Source: Bacillota bacterium
GTDB taxonomy: Bacteria; Bacillota; Clostridia; Christensenellales; Christensenellaceae
Direction: 5' to 3'
Length of the DNA stretch: 64,000 nucleotides
Assembly: GCA_023393165.1 (NCBI GenBank)
Contig: JAEWMJ010000057.1
Coordinates: forward strand, 62,001 to 126,000
Both the position numbers and the translations under genes were made by a program. The notes under the pieces were generated by a model that was not told the DNA's origin, searched no databases, and saw nothing but the letters and a program-made list of their open reading frames with translations. This document shows, piece after piece, positions 34,126 to 43,016 of the stretch; within the stretch, counting starts at the first letter, position 1; each line of letters begins with the position of its first letter.

Positions 34126-34180
34126 CTGGTCCCCCCTGTTTGCCGCACTCAAAAGCTTTCAGCTTTTTAAAGCGTTAAAA

Positions 34181-34207
34181 TATTGTATATATACTATATA
34201 TACAATA
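34181..34207. promoter_or_regulatory. Operator palindrome of the YtrA-type regulator
   Basis: A perfect 13-base inverted repeat (TATTGTATATATA and its complement) around a single C. It overlaps the -10 box of the promoter at 34204-34232, so a bound repressor would block RNA polymerase. Confidence 0.8.
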
Positions 34208-34232
34208 TACTATGTTGATTTATGCCTGTCAA
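34204..34232 (-). promoter_or_regulatory. Promoter of the YtrA-ABC operon
   Basis: Minus strand TTGACA (34232-34227), 17-base spacer, TATATT (34209-34204). Confidence 0.8.
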
Positions 34233-34257
34233 CTGTCTTTTATACCTTGGCTGAAAT

Positions 34258-34302
34258 AAAAAAAAGGCCCTCCCAAACAAACCGGCGTTCAGGAAGGCCA
34301 AA
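34258..34302 (-). terminator. Terminator of the zinc-ribbon operon
   Basis: Minus strand GGCCTTCC...GGGAGGGCC stem followed by eight T bases, 16 bases after the stop codon of the last gene. Confidence 0.85.
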
Positions 34303-34317
34303 AGCATTTCAAATATT

Positions 34318-34794
34318 TTAAAATTTATATCCGCATTCACCGCAGAATTTTGTTTCAGGAGGGTTGCTGCCTCCGCAATCCGGGCAGACCAGGTTTGACG
34401 GCAATCCAAGCCTGCACCCGCATTCGTTGCAGAACTTGACGCCGGGTTCAAACACGGCTCCGCACTGCGGACAGGTGGATGCCTTGCGCGCGTCTTCTTC
34501 CTGCTTTTCCTTCTGCGTTTTTTCGTCCTGCGCAGCTTTAAGTTCGTCTTCCACCCGGCACATCCTGGCCTGAACGCCGCCCAGCTCGTTTACTATGGCG
34601 GCGTATTCCGGATAATTGCAGATAGAACCGTATAATTTTTGCCCTATGCTGGCGTACAGGCCCGTTTCTTTTTCCTGCAGTTCATTCAGTTCGTTCTGCA
34701 GGGTAAATATCTTTGTGTTGGGGTCGTCCTGAGGCATAAATGCGCCCAGGCCTTTCATCAGTCCTCCAAGGCCTCCCAAAAAATCATTTGCCAT
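34318..34794 (-). CDS. Double zinc-ribbon protein with coiled coil
   Basis: A 158-residue cytoplasmic protein. The N terminus (DFLGGLGGLMKGLGAFM) is glycine-rich and amphipathic, residues about 30-105 form a helical coiled coil (ELNELQEKETGLY, DELKAAQDEKTQKEKQEED), and two zinc ribbons follow: CPQCGAVFEPGVKFCNECG and CPDCGGSNPPETKFCGECG. It is the last gene of the six-gene operon and is followed by a terminator. The ribbons resemble those in the two preceding proteins, so the set may assemble. The function is unknown. Confidence 0.85.
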   Translation of the reverse strand: MANDFLGGLGGLMKGLGAFMPQDDPNTKIFTLQNELNELQEKETGLYASIGQKLYGSICNYPEYAAIVNELGGVQARMCRVEDELKAAQDEKTQKEKQEEDARKASTCPQCGAVFEPGVKFCNECGCRLGLPSNLVCPDCGGSNPPETKFCGECGYKF

Positions 34795-34828
34795 ACTTAT
34801 CTCCTCTCATGGTATCCTTATTTGGAAT

Positions 34829-35497
34829 TCAGTCCAGCCTGAAGCCGCATTCCCCGCAGAACTTCACCGTTTGGGGAACCTGCGCGCCGCATTGCGGACA
34901 TTTTCTGAGCGAAAGGCTGGCTCCGCAATTGTTGCAGAACTTTCCTTCTCCCGACGGTTTCCCGCACACCGGGCAAACGGTGGTCTTCTTTTCTATACTG
35001 CCTGTAAAAACCGTGGTTTGTTCCGCCTTTTGCTGAATATCCCTGATCATTTTTTCGGATCTGGCTTTGGCAACCGCAACATTCTGCAGAGGCGCGCATT
35101 CGACGCACAGGCCTTCTTCGTCATTGTAATCCGCGTCGCACACATACTGGTGGCAGCCGTGGCAGCGGTGGAAATGCTGCTTTGCCTCGTTCTGCGCTCT
35201 TTCAAATGCTTTTTCGTGCTCTTTCTGCCATTCCGGGCTCATTCCCTGAAACCGTTCGGATAAAATGTCCTCTCCCCGGCCGATCCCATAACCGATATCG
35301 CCGGCTACTCCGCCGAACATGCTGCCCAGCGCGGAAGCGCCCCTGCCCAATCCCCTGAGCAAAGAGCCTTTTTTATACGTTTGGGATTCAATAAAAGACG
35401 ATTTATAACCATCCTGGCAGATATCGCAGTAAAATGTAAACTGGAATCCCGCTTCCGTGCTGTTGTCCTCGTAATTCCGCGTAAATGATTTCAGCAT
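34829..35497 (-). CDS. Zinc-binding protein with C-terminal double zinc ribbon (paralogue of 37249-37605)
   Basis: A 222-residue protein. Residues 1-35 (KSFTRNYEDNSTEAGFQFTF, then CDIC) match the N terminus of the 118-residue protein at 37249-37605. A glycine-rich helix with GSMFGGVAGDIGYGIG follows. Next is a cysteine/histidine cluster HFHRCHGCHQYVCDADYND..CVEC, again matching the paralogue, and then two ribbons, CPVCGKPSGEGKFCNNCG and CPQCGAQVPQTVKFCGECG. ATG at 35497 has GGAGG upstream. It is the fifth gene of the operon. Confidence 0.85.
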   Translation of the reverse strand: MLKSFTRNYEDNSTEAGFQFTFYCDICQDGYKSSFIESQTYKKGSLLRGLGRGASALGSMFGGVAGDIGYGIGRGEDILSERFQGMSPEWQKEHEKAFERAQNEAKQHFHRCHGCHQYVCDADYNDEEGLCVECAPLQNVAVAKARSEKMIRDIQQKAEQTTVFTGSIEKKTTVCPVCGKPSGEGKFCNNCGASLSLRKCPQCGAQVPQTVKFCGECGFRLD

Positions 35498-35517
35498 AAC
35501 AATTTGCCTCCTGAATT

Positions 35518-35847
35518 TTATTTTTTTAATTTTTTCCCGCAGGCGGTACATCTTTCATTCTGGAAAAACTGTATGCTTCCGCACCTTTTATACGAACATA
35601 CAATTGTCAAAGACGCGCCGCATTTTTCACATTTGCTTCCCACAAACGTTTTTTGCCCGCATTTTGGGCAGTCGATTGTAAGCGGCCTGCCGCAGCCGCC
35701 GCAGACAATATCACCGCGTTTTATCTCGCGCAGGCAGGTGGGACAACTTAAGATAAAAGGGGATGTGCTCCCGCATTTTGGGCAGAAACGTACATCCCTG
35801 TCTATTAATTCCCCGCATTGCATGCACGGCTGTTTATAAAATGCCAT
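35518..35847 (-). CDS. Four-ribbon zinc protein
   Basis: A 109-residue protein made almost wholly of CxxC pairs: CMQCGELI, CPKCGS, CPTCLREI, CGGCGRP, CPKCGQK, CEKCGAS, CTACGKK. Seven CxxC pairs plus single cysteines suggest three to four treble-clef or ribbon units. It is basic at the C terminus. It is the fourth gene of the operon, 20 bases from each neighbour. It may be a structural adaptor; no enzyme motif is present. Confidence 0.82.
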   Translation of the reverse strand: MAFYKQPCMQCGELIDRDVRFCPKCGSTSPFILSCPTCLREIKRGDIVCGGCGRPLTIDCPKCGQKTFVGSKCEKCGASLTIVCSYKRCGSIQFFQNERCTACGKKLKK

Positions 35848-35867
35848 CGCAATGTCTCCTGCTTTAC

Positions 35868-36716
35868 TTAGTTATACTCGGTTCCTTCAACATAAGCGCT
35901 TAATTTCCCGTCTTTCAGGGTGTACCAGTCCTCCGAATCCGTGGCAAATCCGGCTCCAACGCCGTCGCCTTTCCCGAATATGGAAGCGGGCTCTGAAGAT
36001 CCGCTGCGGACAACGCCGATTGAACCCGCTGTGCCGTCCATATTGGTTACAACCTTTACGGTTTCGTACGTGCCGTCATCGTTTTGTATATAAACCTGGC
36101 CGGCATATCCGTCCTTGATCTTCGTATATTCCGAAAGCAGATAGAATTCACCGTTCTGCGTCAATGCAGAGCTCATCGATTGTAATCCCGCGTCATACTT
36201 TGATTCTATCTTTACGGTGCCGCCGTCCGCATCGGCGTACTCAACCGTATAGGTGTTTCCGTTATTCGAAATTTTAACGCCTTCCATTCCAAGCATTGCA
36301 AGCGCCGCGGCCGATCCGCTGCTGTCTTCCATGCCGCAAACCGTCAGAGGGATCAGCATGAGGTCGGCAAGAGATATTCCCAATATATCCATATTTGCGG
36401 TCATGGACATCTCCGCCAGTCCGGCGTCTTCGCCGAGCGCAGTGGACATGTTTGTAACCAGGTTGGATTTTGCTTCCGTATACTTTCCGTAGGATTCATA
36501 CAGCGGCAGGCTTCCGCCCCCCGAAGTATCCGATACGGCGCTGTCCGCCGCTTCAGACGCTGTGCCGTCATCTTCCGGAATTTCCAAACTATCCCCATCT
36601 ACCTGCATAGCGGATTTTACCGCGCTTTCCATTGCCTTGGGCAAGCCGCCCATACAGCCGGTGGCCGCAACAAGCAGCAACGAAAGGATAAGCGCGATGC
36701 ATAGAATTTTTTTCAT
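35868..36716 (-). CDS. Lipoprotein of unknown function
   Basis: A 282-residue exported lipoprotein. The signal is MKKILCIALILSLLLVAATGC, with lipobox AATGC at residue 21. A serine/acidic linker (residues about 40-70) is followed by a beta-rich domain with repeated strand patterns such as NTYTVEYADADGGTVKIES and GYAGQVYIQNDDGTYE. It is third in the operon, after the small membrane protein. It is the only outward-facing component, so it may be the sensing or client part of the zinc-ribbon system. Confidence 0.8.
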   Translation of the reverse strand: MKKILCIALILSLLLVAATGCMGGLPKAMESAVKSAMQVDGDSLEIPEDDGTASEAADSAVSDTSGGGSLPLYESYGKYTEAKSNLVTNMSTALGEDAGLAEMSMTANMDILGISLADLMLIPLTVCGMEDSSGSAAALAMLGMEGVKISNNGNTYTVEYADADGGTVKIESKYDAGLQSMSSALTQNGEFYLLSEYTKIKDGYAGQVYIQNDDGTYETVKVVTNMDGTAGSIGVVRSGSSEPASIFGKGDGVGAGFATDSEDWYTLKDGKLSAYVEGTEYN

Positions 36717-36746
36717 AAATTTACCTCCAAGCCATTATATAACTGT

Positions 36747-37226
36747 TTATTTATTGAGTTTGCCCGAGAATTTAGCGGCTAATTTACCGAAAACAGGCAT
36801 GGCATACTCTTCATATTTATAGGCCTTTACCATGGCAATGATTCCAAAAATCAGGAAAATAAGGCCGATAATGCCCATAATGATACTGGCGGCGGCTACT
36901 CCCGCCCATGCGCCGAAATAGCTGTTCAGATCATAAGGATTCGATGCAATGGCTGCTGCCGTTGCGGCGCCTGCAATGCCGGCGATAATGTTGACAATGA
37001 CATCGATGATTGCGAAAATTAAGAAAAGCGCAAAAGCCTGAAGGGCGTGGAATTTTACGAGATTGCTGTTCTTTTCCAAATAGAAGAATATCAGCGGGAG
37101 CAACCATGAGACATATTGCACAAACGGTATAAAACTGAGAATGACGGCCGAGACATATGTCAACAACGCCATTACGTTTGCATCCATATTGCCTATTGAC
37201 GACTTGTGTGGTTCATAAATTTTCAT
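36747..37226 (-). CDS. DUF4870-like membrane protein
   Basis: A 159-residue protein with four hydrophobic helices. SSIGNMDANVMALLTYV at the start and KNSNLVKFHALQAFALFLI between helices are typical of the DUF4870/Tic20-like group. The central part has a Gly/Ala-rich segment and ends in a short basic tail. It is second in the operon and presumably provides membrane attachment. No transport motif is visible. Confidence 0.8.
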   Translation of the reverse strand: MKIYEPHKSSIGNMDANVMALLTYVSAVILSFIPFVQYVSWLLPLIFFYLEKNSNLVKFHALQAFALFLIFAIIDVIVNIIAGIAGAATAAAIASNPYDLNSYFGAWAGVAAASIIMGIIGLIFLIFGIIAMVKAYKYEEYAMPVFGKLAAKFSGKLNK

Positions 37227-37248
37227 TTAATCTTCCTCCTAAAATTAT

Positions 37249-37605
37249 TTATTTATTCAATCCGGCTTTTGAGCCGGCTTGTGTATCCAGTCCTAACGGC
37301 GAGCAACAAGCGCACATGCCTGTTTCGGCATTGAAGTCTTCGTCGCAAACAACCATTCCGCAGAAAGCACAGCGGTTGAAATGGTTTTTCGCTTCTTCAT
37401 TGGCAAAAAAGAGCGCCTGCTGATACTCGGATTTCATTACCTCGGCATATTTTTTGCCGAACCTTTTATACCACGGCTTCCGGCTCCCCGACGATTGAAT
37501 AAACACCGTTTCGTACGGTTTGCCGCACAGATCGCAAAAGAATACGAATTGAAATCCGTCTTTCGTACTGTTGTCTATGAATTTTTTTGTAAAGGCCTTT
37601 GTCAT
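37249..37605 (-). CDS. Small zinc-binding protein, first gene of the zinc-ribbon operon
   Basis: A 118-residue protein, MTKAFTKKFIDNSTKDGFQF then FFCDLCGKPYETVF, followed by helices (SEYQQALFFANEEAKNHF) and a cysteine cluster RCAFCGMVVCDEDFNAETG with CACC. Both halves match the 222-residue protein at 34829-35497, so the pair arose by duplication. ATG at 37605 has GGGGTGG upstream; a GTG three codons earlier is the alternative. The shared domain is not one I can name. Confidence 0.8.
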   Translation of the reverse strand: MTKAFTKKFIDNSTKDGFQFVFFCDLCGKPYETVFIQSSGSRKPWYKRFGKKYAEVMKSEYQQALFFANEEAKNHFNRCAFCGMVVCDEDFNAETGMCACCSPLGLDTQAGSKAGLNK

Positions 37606-37784
37606 ACGCGCCACCCCACAAATAAAAGGCGTTCGGATAACCGTATCATATTGGAATTTGCATAAAAATGCGTCACCCCGCGCTAAACATCCGTAATTAT
37701 TTTGGGGTGAAAACTATTTTAGGCAGGAAAAACTGAAAAAATGATTAAAAAAAGGTTAAATAATAAACAAATCACCATATTTTA

Positions 37785-37813
37785 TTGAAGAAAAACGACA
37801 AATATCTTATAAT
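37785..37813 (+). promoter_or_regulatory. Promoter of the solute-binding / GGDEF-EAL-LuxR operon
   Basis: TTGAAG (37785-37790) and TATAAT (37808-37813) with a 17-base spacer, 60 bases before the first ATG. Confidence 0.75.
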
Positions 37814-37873
37814 GGTAACAGTTATAATTTCACTGGATTAAGCTATATCTGCTGACTAGGGGGACAAAGCCTG

Positions 37874-39364
37874 ATGAAAAAAATTATTCATTTTTTATCC
37901 TTCCTCATTGTTTTGGTTTGCCTTTTTCCGTTTTTGTTTGGCTGCACTTCCGGTTTTGTATTCTCGCAGGATCAGCCCACCACCATTACCGTATGGCATT
38001 TTTATACTTCGGGACTCAAAACGGCGTTCGAGGATATGATAAACGATTTCAACAATACGTACGGAAGTGAACACAATATCATTGTGGAGGCTGAAAACCA
38101 GGAGGACCTGGACACGCTGGCCGCAAGCATCATCGACTCCAGCAAAAAAAAGGTCGGGGCAGACAAACTCCCCAATATCATATTCGCATATACGGGTACG
38201 GTCCTGGAACTTGACCGTCAGGACTTTGTCGCCAATCTGGACGACTATTTCACAAAGGACGAACTTTCCAGATACTATCCTTCTTTTCTGGAGGAAGGGA
38301 GAATCGGTGAAGAAAACAAACTGGAATGTTTCCCTGTAGCCAAATCCACCGAACTGCTTTTTATAAACAAAGCGGATTTCGACGAATTTGCAAAAAGCGC
38401 GAATGATTCCGGATTGTACGGAAAAGTATCTGCCGACGATTTTTCCACATTTGAAGGCATTGCAAATCTCTCGGATATATATTACAAATGGACGGATGCA
38501 AAAACACCTTCCGTCCAAAATGACGGAAAATCTTTTTTTGGAATGGACGCCACGCCGAATTTCATATCTGTCGGCCTGCGCCAGTTGGGAAACGTCCCGG
38601 TAACCGTATCCGGTGCAACGGGAACATTTTCTATGGATAAGGAAGCCGCTAGACGCCTCTGGGGTTTTTACTACAGCAATATTGTAACCGGAAGGTTTGC
38701 GGAAATCGGACGCTACCGGGCGGATGATATGAAAACGGGCGATCTGGTCGCCTATCTGGGTTCATCGGGAGGCGCAACCTATTTTCCCGAAGAAATAATG
38801 CCCGGCAGTCCGGAGGCCCGGAAGACCGATCTGCTGGTATTGCCTTACCCTGTATTTCAGGGCGCGAAAGCAGTTTCCATTCAGCAGGGCGCCGGAATGT
38901 CCGTGATAAAAACGGATAAGCAGCATGAAGAAGCGTCGGCGCAGTTTATTAAATGGTTCACCGACCCTGCGCAGAATGTTAAATTCTCCTATATGTCCGG
39001 TTACCAGCCGGTCCAAAAAGCGGAATTTATCCGTGACGCGCAGGAAAAAGAAATTGCCGGGCTTAAAAACGCCACGGATACGGCGCTTCAAAATACGCTT
39101 GCGGCGCTTCAGACGGCGTCCCGCCAGTTTAACGATTACGAGCTGACGGTGGATAAGGAATTCACCGGCAGTTATGATGTGCGCAACATGTTCGGCATGA
39201 CCCTCTCCGAGGCCGCCAAAAACGCAAGAAGTTCTCTTTTGGTTGACCTTCAGGCAGGCAAGACGCTGGATGAGGCCCTGCCCGGCTACCTTGACTCAGC
39301 GAACTTTGAAAACTGGTACAATCAGATTCAAAAGGAATTCAGTAATCTGACGGCCGGCGAATAA
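37874..39364 (+). CDS. Extracellular solute-binding lipoprotein (ABC family 1), orphan
   Basis: A 496-residue lipoprotein with signal MKKIIHFLSFLIVLVCLFPF and lipobox FLFGC at residue 24. The mature part is a family 1 periplasmic-type binding protein of the sugar group (TITVWHFYTSGLKTAFEDMI, then GPLVA-like segments such as KTDLLVLPYPVFQ and GMSVIKTDKQHEEASAQFIK). No ABC permease or ATPase is present. The next gene starts four bases after its stop and encodes a transmembrane signalling protein, so it probably works as the ligand-binding partner of that receptor, not in import. AGGGGGA lies upstream of the ATG. Confidence 0.88.
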   Translation: MKKIIHFLSFLIVLVCLFPFLFGCTSGFVFSQDQPTTITVWHFYTSGLKTAFEDMINDFNNTYGSEHNIIVEAENQEDLDTLAASIIDSSKKKVGADKLPNIIFAYTGTVLELDRQDFVANLDDYFTKDELSRYYPSFLEEGRIGEENKLECFPVAKSTELLFINKADFDEFAKSANDSGLYGKVSADDFSTFEGIANLSDIYYKWTDAKTPSVQNDGKSFFGMDATPNFISVGLRQLGNVPVTVSGATGTFSMDKEAARRLWGFYYSNIVTGRFAEIGRYRADDMKTGDLVAYLGSSGGATYFPEEIMPGSPEARKTDLLVLPYPVFQGAKAVSIQQGAGMSVIKTDKQHEEASAQFIKWFTDPAQNVKFSYMSGYQPVQKAEFIRDAQEKEIAGLKNATDTALQNTLAALQTASRQFNDYELTVDKEFTGSYDVRNMFGMTLSEAAKNARSSLLVDLQAGKTLDEALPGYLDSANFENWYNQIQKEFSNLTAGE

Positions 39365-39368
39365 AACG

Positions 39369-42300
39369 ATGGAACTATTCGGCAGATTCAAACGGAACCC
39401 GGGGTCTCTTCGGAAAAAAATAATAGGACCGCAGATTATATTGCTCTTCATTCAGCTTGCCATTATTTTGTCCTGTATTTCGGGACTCGGACTGCTCCGA
39501 AACGCGCGGGACAATGAATTTGACAAGCTTGCCGCTTCCGTTCAAAGCCGCGCCCTTCAGGTGCAGAAATATTTCAATAACATTTCAATCAACGCCGGTT
39601 ACGCATCCGACAAAATTCAGAACAGCATGCAGGATATTCTTTCAGAAAAGCGCCTTGAATCCGCAGATGAATTGCTGCAAAACCAGGGTCTTGTGGAAGC
39701 ATTTGAGAAAGATTCCCTGCCCGCTCTGGTAAACGCTCTGGAATACTCTGAAACTTCCGGAGTTTTTATCGTACTCGATACAAACAACAACCCCGGCACC
39801 AAGGCCGCGCTTTATCTGCGCGATACCCGGCCGGAAACCGTAAGCGCATCGGACTTGCTTTATGTGCGCGGACCTTATTCCATCGCAAGGGACCTGTCCA
39901 TCCCACTGGACAGCGATTGGAGCTTTGAGCAGAAATTTACCGGTTCGGAGAGCGATTATTATGTGAATCCCTGGAATGCAGCGCTGAATAAGAAAACCGA
40001 TATATCCGACCAATGCGGCTACTGGAGCGGCGCATATCAATTTTCAGAGACCGGACAGAGAATCATATCGTATACCCTTCCGCTTTTGGACCCAAACGGT
40101 AAACCTTTTGGCGTTTTCGGATTTGAAGTGAATGAAGATCTGCTGATAAAAAAACTGCCCTCGGACGAAATTCCATATCAAAACGGGTTTTACGCATTAT
40201 ATAAAAGTGCTGATCCCGGCAGCCTGTCCGATAGTACGGTTTTCAGCGGAGCATACGCAAGCATTCTGAAGGGAGACCCGGTTTCCATCCGTCCGGCAGG
40301 TTACGGCACTCCCGCCCTCATACAACTTGCAGTGGACCGGGATCACCCGCCCATGCTAGGAATAAAAAACATACTGGAATTATACAGCCCGGGTTCCTGC
40401 TTTGCCGGCGATCAGTGGATACTGGCGGGTATCGTGCCGGAATCCCAGCTTTTATCGCTCTGGTACGGGATCATTCAGGTACTTGCGATCGCTTTTATTT
40501 TATCATTTGCCATCGGCCTGGCCGGTATATTCGGCTCAGGCTGGGCTTTTGCGCGTCCCATAGCCGCACTTGCCAAAAAGGTCCGGGCGGCCAATCCAAA
40601 AGAACCTATTGCACTCGGTAAAACAAACATCGTGGAAATTGACGATCTGACGGCGGCCCTGGAAAAAATGAGCAGCGACGTCGCGCAGGCGGCTTCCCGT
40701 ATGTCCAAAATAATCGGTCTGGTGGGTTTGCCGCTTGGAGGGTATGAAGCGGATTTTCAGAACGGAATTGCTTATTTGACAGATTCCATGTTCGACCTTT
40801 TTGGGCTGCACAAGGAAAAATCCGGATCTAATACCCTGCCCCTGTCCGAATGGAAGGCCCTCCTGACGGGCATCTTAAACGACAAGGAAGAAGGGTTTGA
40901 GGACGTCTACCGCTATAATCCTTCGCCCAAGAATGTTCGCTGGCTGCGAATCAAAACGGCCGTCATTTCGCCGCAGATCGAACTCGGTATTGTTCTTGAC
41001 GTATCGGAAGAAGTCCTTCATCAGCGTCAAAATGAATTTGCAAGGGATTACGATTCGCTCACCGGCTTTATGAACCGGAAAGCGTTTTTAAACAAATGTA
41101 CCGAACTGATAGAGGCCGATCCGTCCGCCTCGGGTATTCTGCTTCTTGCCGATCTGTATTTCATCCGGAGCCTTCATGCGTCGGGCGAACTGGAAAACGA
41201 AACGCTTCTGCGTATCGCAGGACTTTTTGGAGAGTTCAGGCAATTCGGGGGCATATTGTCCCGTATTTCCGGCTATGAATTTGTGGTCTATATCCATGGC
41301 TGCGGCGATGCTCCGGGCATCATGGAATTTGCGCAGAAACAGTTCGGTTCCCCGCTTGCAATCAGGCGGATGGATGGGCAGATCCAGGAGTTTTTCTTTT
41401 CAATAGGCGCATGCCGTTATCCCGAGGACGCCAGAAATGTGGAAGACCTCATTTATTTCGCAGATTTTGCCCAAAACGAAGCCCAACGCCAGCCCCGGAA
41501 AGGTATCGTACCCTTCCAGATGGAAAACTATAACCAAAACAATATTATGGCGCAAAAAAACAACGCGTTTTATGAAATATTGTCTTTAAGGCAGCTTAAT
41601 ATCAATTTAATTCCTATTATGGACGTCAATACGGGAAATATCATGGGTTACGACGCTCTTGTGGACTACCGCAACAGCTTTATAAAAAAAGCGGAGGACA
41701 TGATTGCAATGGCGCGCATCCACAACCGCCTTTTTGAACTCGAGCGGCTTACGATGATCAGCATACTCGAGTATATCCGTGAAAACTATCATGAACTGAA
41801 CGGCGCAAAAGTTTTCTTTTCTTCCCTTACGAACGAGGTCATACCGCAGAGCGAAATTCAAAAGGTAGACAAAATTTACGGGGCCCTTTACTCCTCCATC
41901 GTATTTAATCTGACCGATACCGAACACTGCGATAAACAGATATTCATAGATAAGAACAGAGAACTTAAAAAACGCGGTGTTGCAATTGCGATTGACCGGT
42001 ACGGTACGGTCAATGCCAGCGAACTGCTGCTTCTAGATTTAAAACCGGGTTACCTGCGCATGGATCCTTCCATCATACAGGACGTGAACCTGGATCCCAA
42101 CAGGCATCAGCTTCTCCAGGCGCTCCTCTCCTACACCACCACCCGTGGGATCAGGACAATGGCCGTGGGCATAAGAACCAGGGAAGAACTCGAAACCGTT
42201 ATCAAAATGGGCATCGATTATGTACAGGGCCCCTATCTTTGCGAACCCATGTCCGGGATCATTTTGCCGGAGAGTACCGCCGCACAGAATATCCGTATAA

Positions 42301-42755
42301 AAATCAAGGATGTTGAAAACTATAAATTCACACTTTCCGACGGTGACGAGCGGTACGCGCGTCTGCTAAAACTATTGCCGGCAGGTTCGCAGCTGACCGA
42401 ACGCGAAAAAATGATTCTGCATCAGATTTGCATGGGAGAACTGAACAATGTGATCTCATCCGACCTCGGCATATCCGTCAACACTTTGAAAACGCATATC
42501 CGCAACATTTACAGTAAATGCGGCGTAAAGAACAGAAAAGAACTGCTGATGTTGTCAGAATCCGGTGAAAGCCCGGACAGCGAACTCACCCTCAGGGAAA
42601 AAGAGATCCTTCGTTTGATCATTCTGGGCAAAACGAATCAGGAAATCACATCAGCGCTTTGCATCAGCAACAATACGGTACGCGTGCACATCTGGAACAT
42701 CTGCACCAAACTGGGCGTAAAAAACCGGAACGACCTGATGGAGATACGGCTATAA
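39369..42755 (+). CDS. Membrane receptor with Cache-like, degenerate GGDEF and EAL, and two LuxR HTH domains
   Basis: A 1128-residue protein. One helix (residues about 20-43), an extracellular Cache-like domain (about 45-355) and a second helix (about 365-395) lead to a HAMP/PAS-like stretch (to about 550). A GGDEF domain (about 560-705) has LTGFMNRKAF but SGYEF (634-638) for GGDEF. An EAL domain (about 730-960) has YDALV at the EAL site, DRYG (876-879) for DDFG and AVGIRT for AEGVET. Two LuxR helix-turn-helix domains follow (about 1008-1062 and 1073-1126; KTHIRNIYSKCGVKNRKEL, RVHIWNICTKLGVKNRNDL). It is likely a catalytically dead c-di-GMP receptor that binds DNA from the membrane. It is cotranscribed with the solute-binding lipoprotein. 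Confidence 0.88.
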   Translation: MELFGRFKRNPGSLRKKIIGPQIILLFIQLAIILSCISGLGLLRNARDNEFDKLAASVQSRALQVQKYFNNISINAGYASDKIQNSMQDILSEKRLESADELLQNQGLVEAFEKDSLPALVNALEYSETSGVFIVLDTNNNPGTKAALYLRDTRPETVSASDLLYVRGPYSIARDLSIPLDSDWSFEQKFTGSESDYYVNPWNAALNKKTDISDQCGYWSGAYQFSETGQRIISYTLPLLDPNGKPFGVFGFEVNEDLLIKKLPSDEIPYQNGFYALYKSADPGSLSDSTVFSGAYASILKGDPVSIRPAGYGTPALIQLAVDRDHPPMLGIKNILELYSPGSCFAGDQWILAGIVPESQLLSLWYGIIQVLAIAFILSFAIGLAGIFGSGWAFARPIAALAKKVRAANPKEPIALGKTNIVEIDDLTAALEKMSSDVAQAASRMSKIIGLVGLPLGGYEADFQNGIAYLTDSMFDLFGLHKEKSGSNTLPLSEWKALLTGILNDKEEGFEDVYRYNPSPKNVRWLRIKTAVISPQIELGIVLDVSEEVLHQRQNEFARDYDSLTGFMNRKAFLNKCTELIEADPSASGILLLADLYFIRSLHASGELENETLLRIAGLFGEFRQFGGILSRISGYEFVVYIHGCGDAPGIMEFAQKQFGSPLAIRRMDGQIQEFFFSIGACRYPEDARNVEDLIYFADFAQNEAQRQPRKGIVPFQMENYNQNNIMAQKNNAFYEILSLRQLNINLIPIMDVNTGNIMGYDALVDYRNSFIKKAEDMIAMARIHNRLFELERLTMISILEYIRENYHELNGAKVFFSSLTNEVIPQSEIQKVDKIYGALYSSIVFNLTDTEHCDKQIFIDKNRELKKRGVAIAIDRYGTVNASELLLLDLKPGYLRMDPSIIQDVNLDPNRHQLLQALLSYTTTRGIRTMAVGIRTREELETVIKMGIDYVQGPYLCEPMSGIILPESTAAQNIRIKIKDVENYKFTLSDGDERYARLLKLLPAGSQLTEREKMILHQICMGELNNVISSDLGISVNTLKTHIRNIYSKCGVKNRKELLMLSESGESPDSELTLREKEILRLIILGKTNQEITSALCISNNTVRVHIWNICTKLGVKNRNDLMEIRL

Positions 42756-42826
42756 TTATCAGATTGATAATCAAGTATTTTTTGAGCCATCCATAAACTA
42801 AATGGACCGTTTCCTTAAATAAATGA

Positions 42827-42943
42827 AGGCTACTGAAAGCCCCAAATACAAGGCATTTTGAGCATTGCGACGTAAGCGTAGTACATCCTACGCTGAGGAG
42901 CAAGCGGAAAAATAACACAGTAGTTGGGGTTTATCAGCAGCCT
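42827..42943. mobile_element. MITE-like repeat family 1, copy 3 (internally deleted)
   Basis: 117 bp from AGGCTACTGAAAG to TTATCAGCAGCCT. It retains both ends, ACAAGGCATTTTGAGCATTG and CCTACGCTGAGGAG, but lacks the central 120 bp present in the longer copies. Confidence 0.82.
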
Positions 42944-42944
42944 G

Positions 42945-42971
42945 AATCTTTCTTTTGAAAAAAGAAAGATT
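42945..42971. terminator. Hairpin between convergent genes
   Basis: AATCTTTCTTTT and its near-exact complement around a short loop, flanked by A/T. It lies between the convergent receptor gene and the HD-GYP regulator gene and could end transcripts from either side. Confidence 0.5.
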
Positions 42972-43016
42972 CTACCAAAGAAAACCAATTATAATTTATA
43001 TATGTCCCGGCAGCGC

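Noticed and set aside
37874..39364. Sugar ABC importer component
   Set aside because: No permease or ATPase gene accompanies it. The immediate partner is a signalling receptor.
39369..42755. Active bifunctional diguanylate cyclase/phosphodiesterase
   Set aside because: The GGDEF, EAL, DDFG and AEGVET motifs are all altered at key residues.
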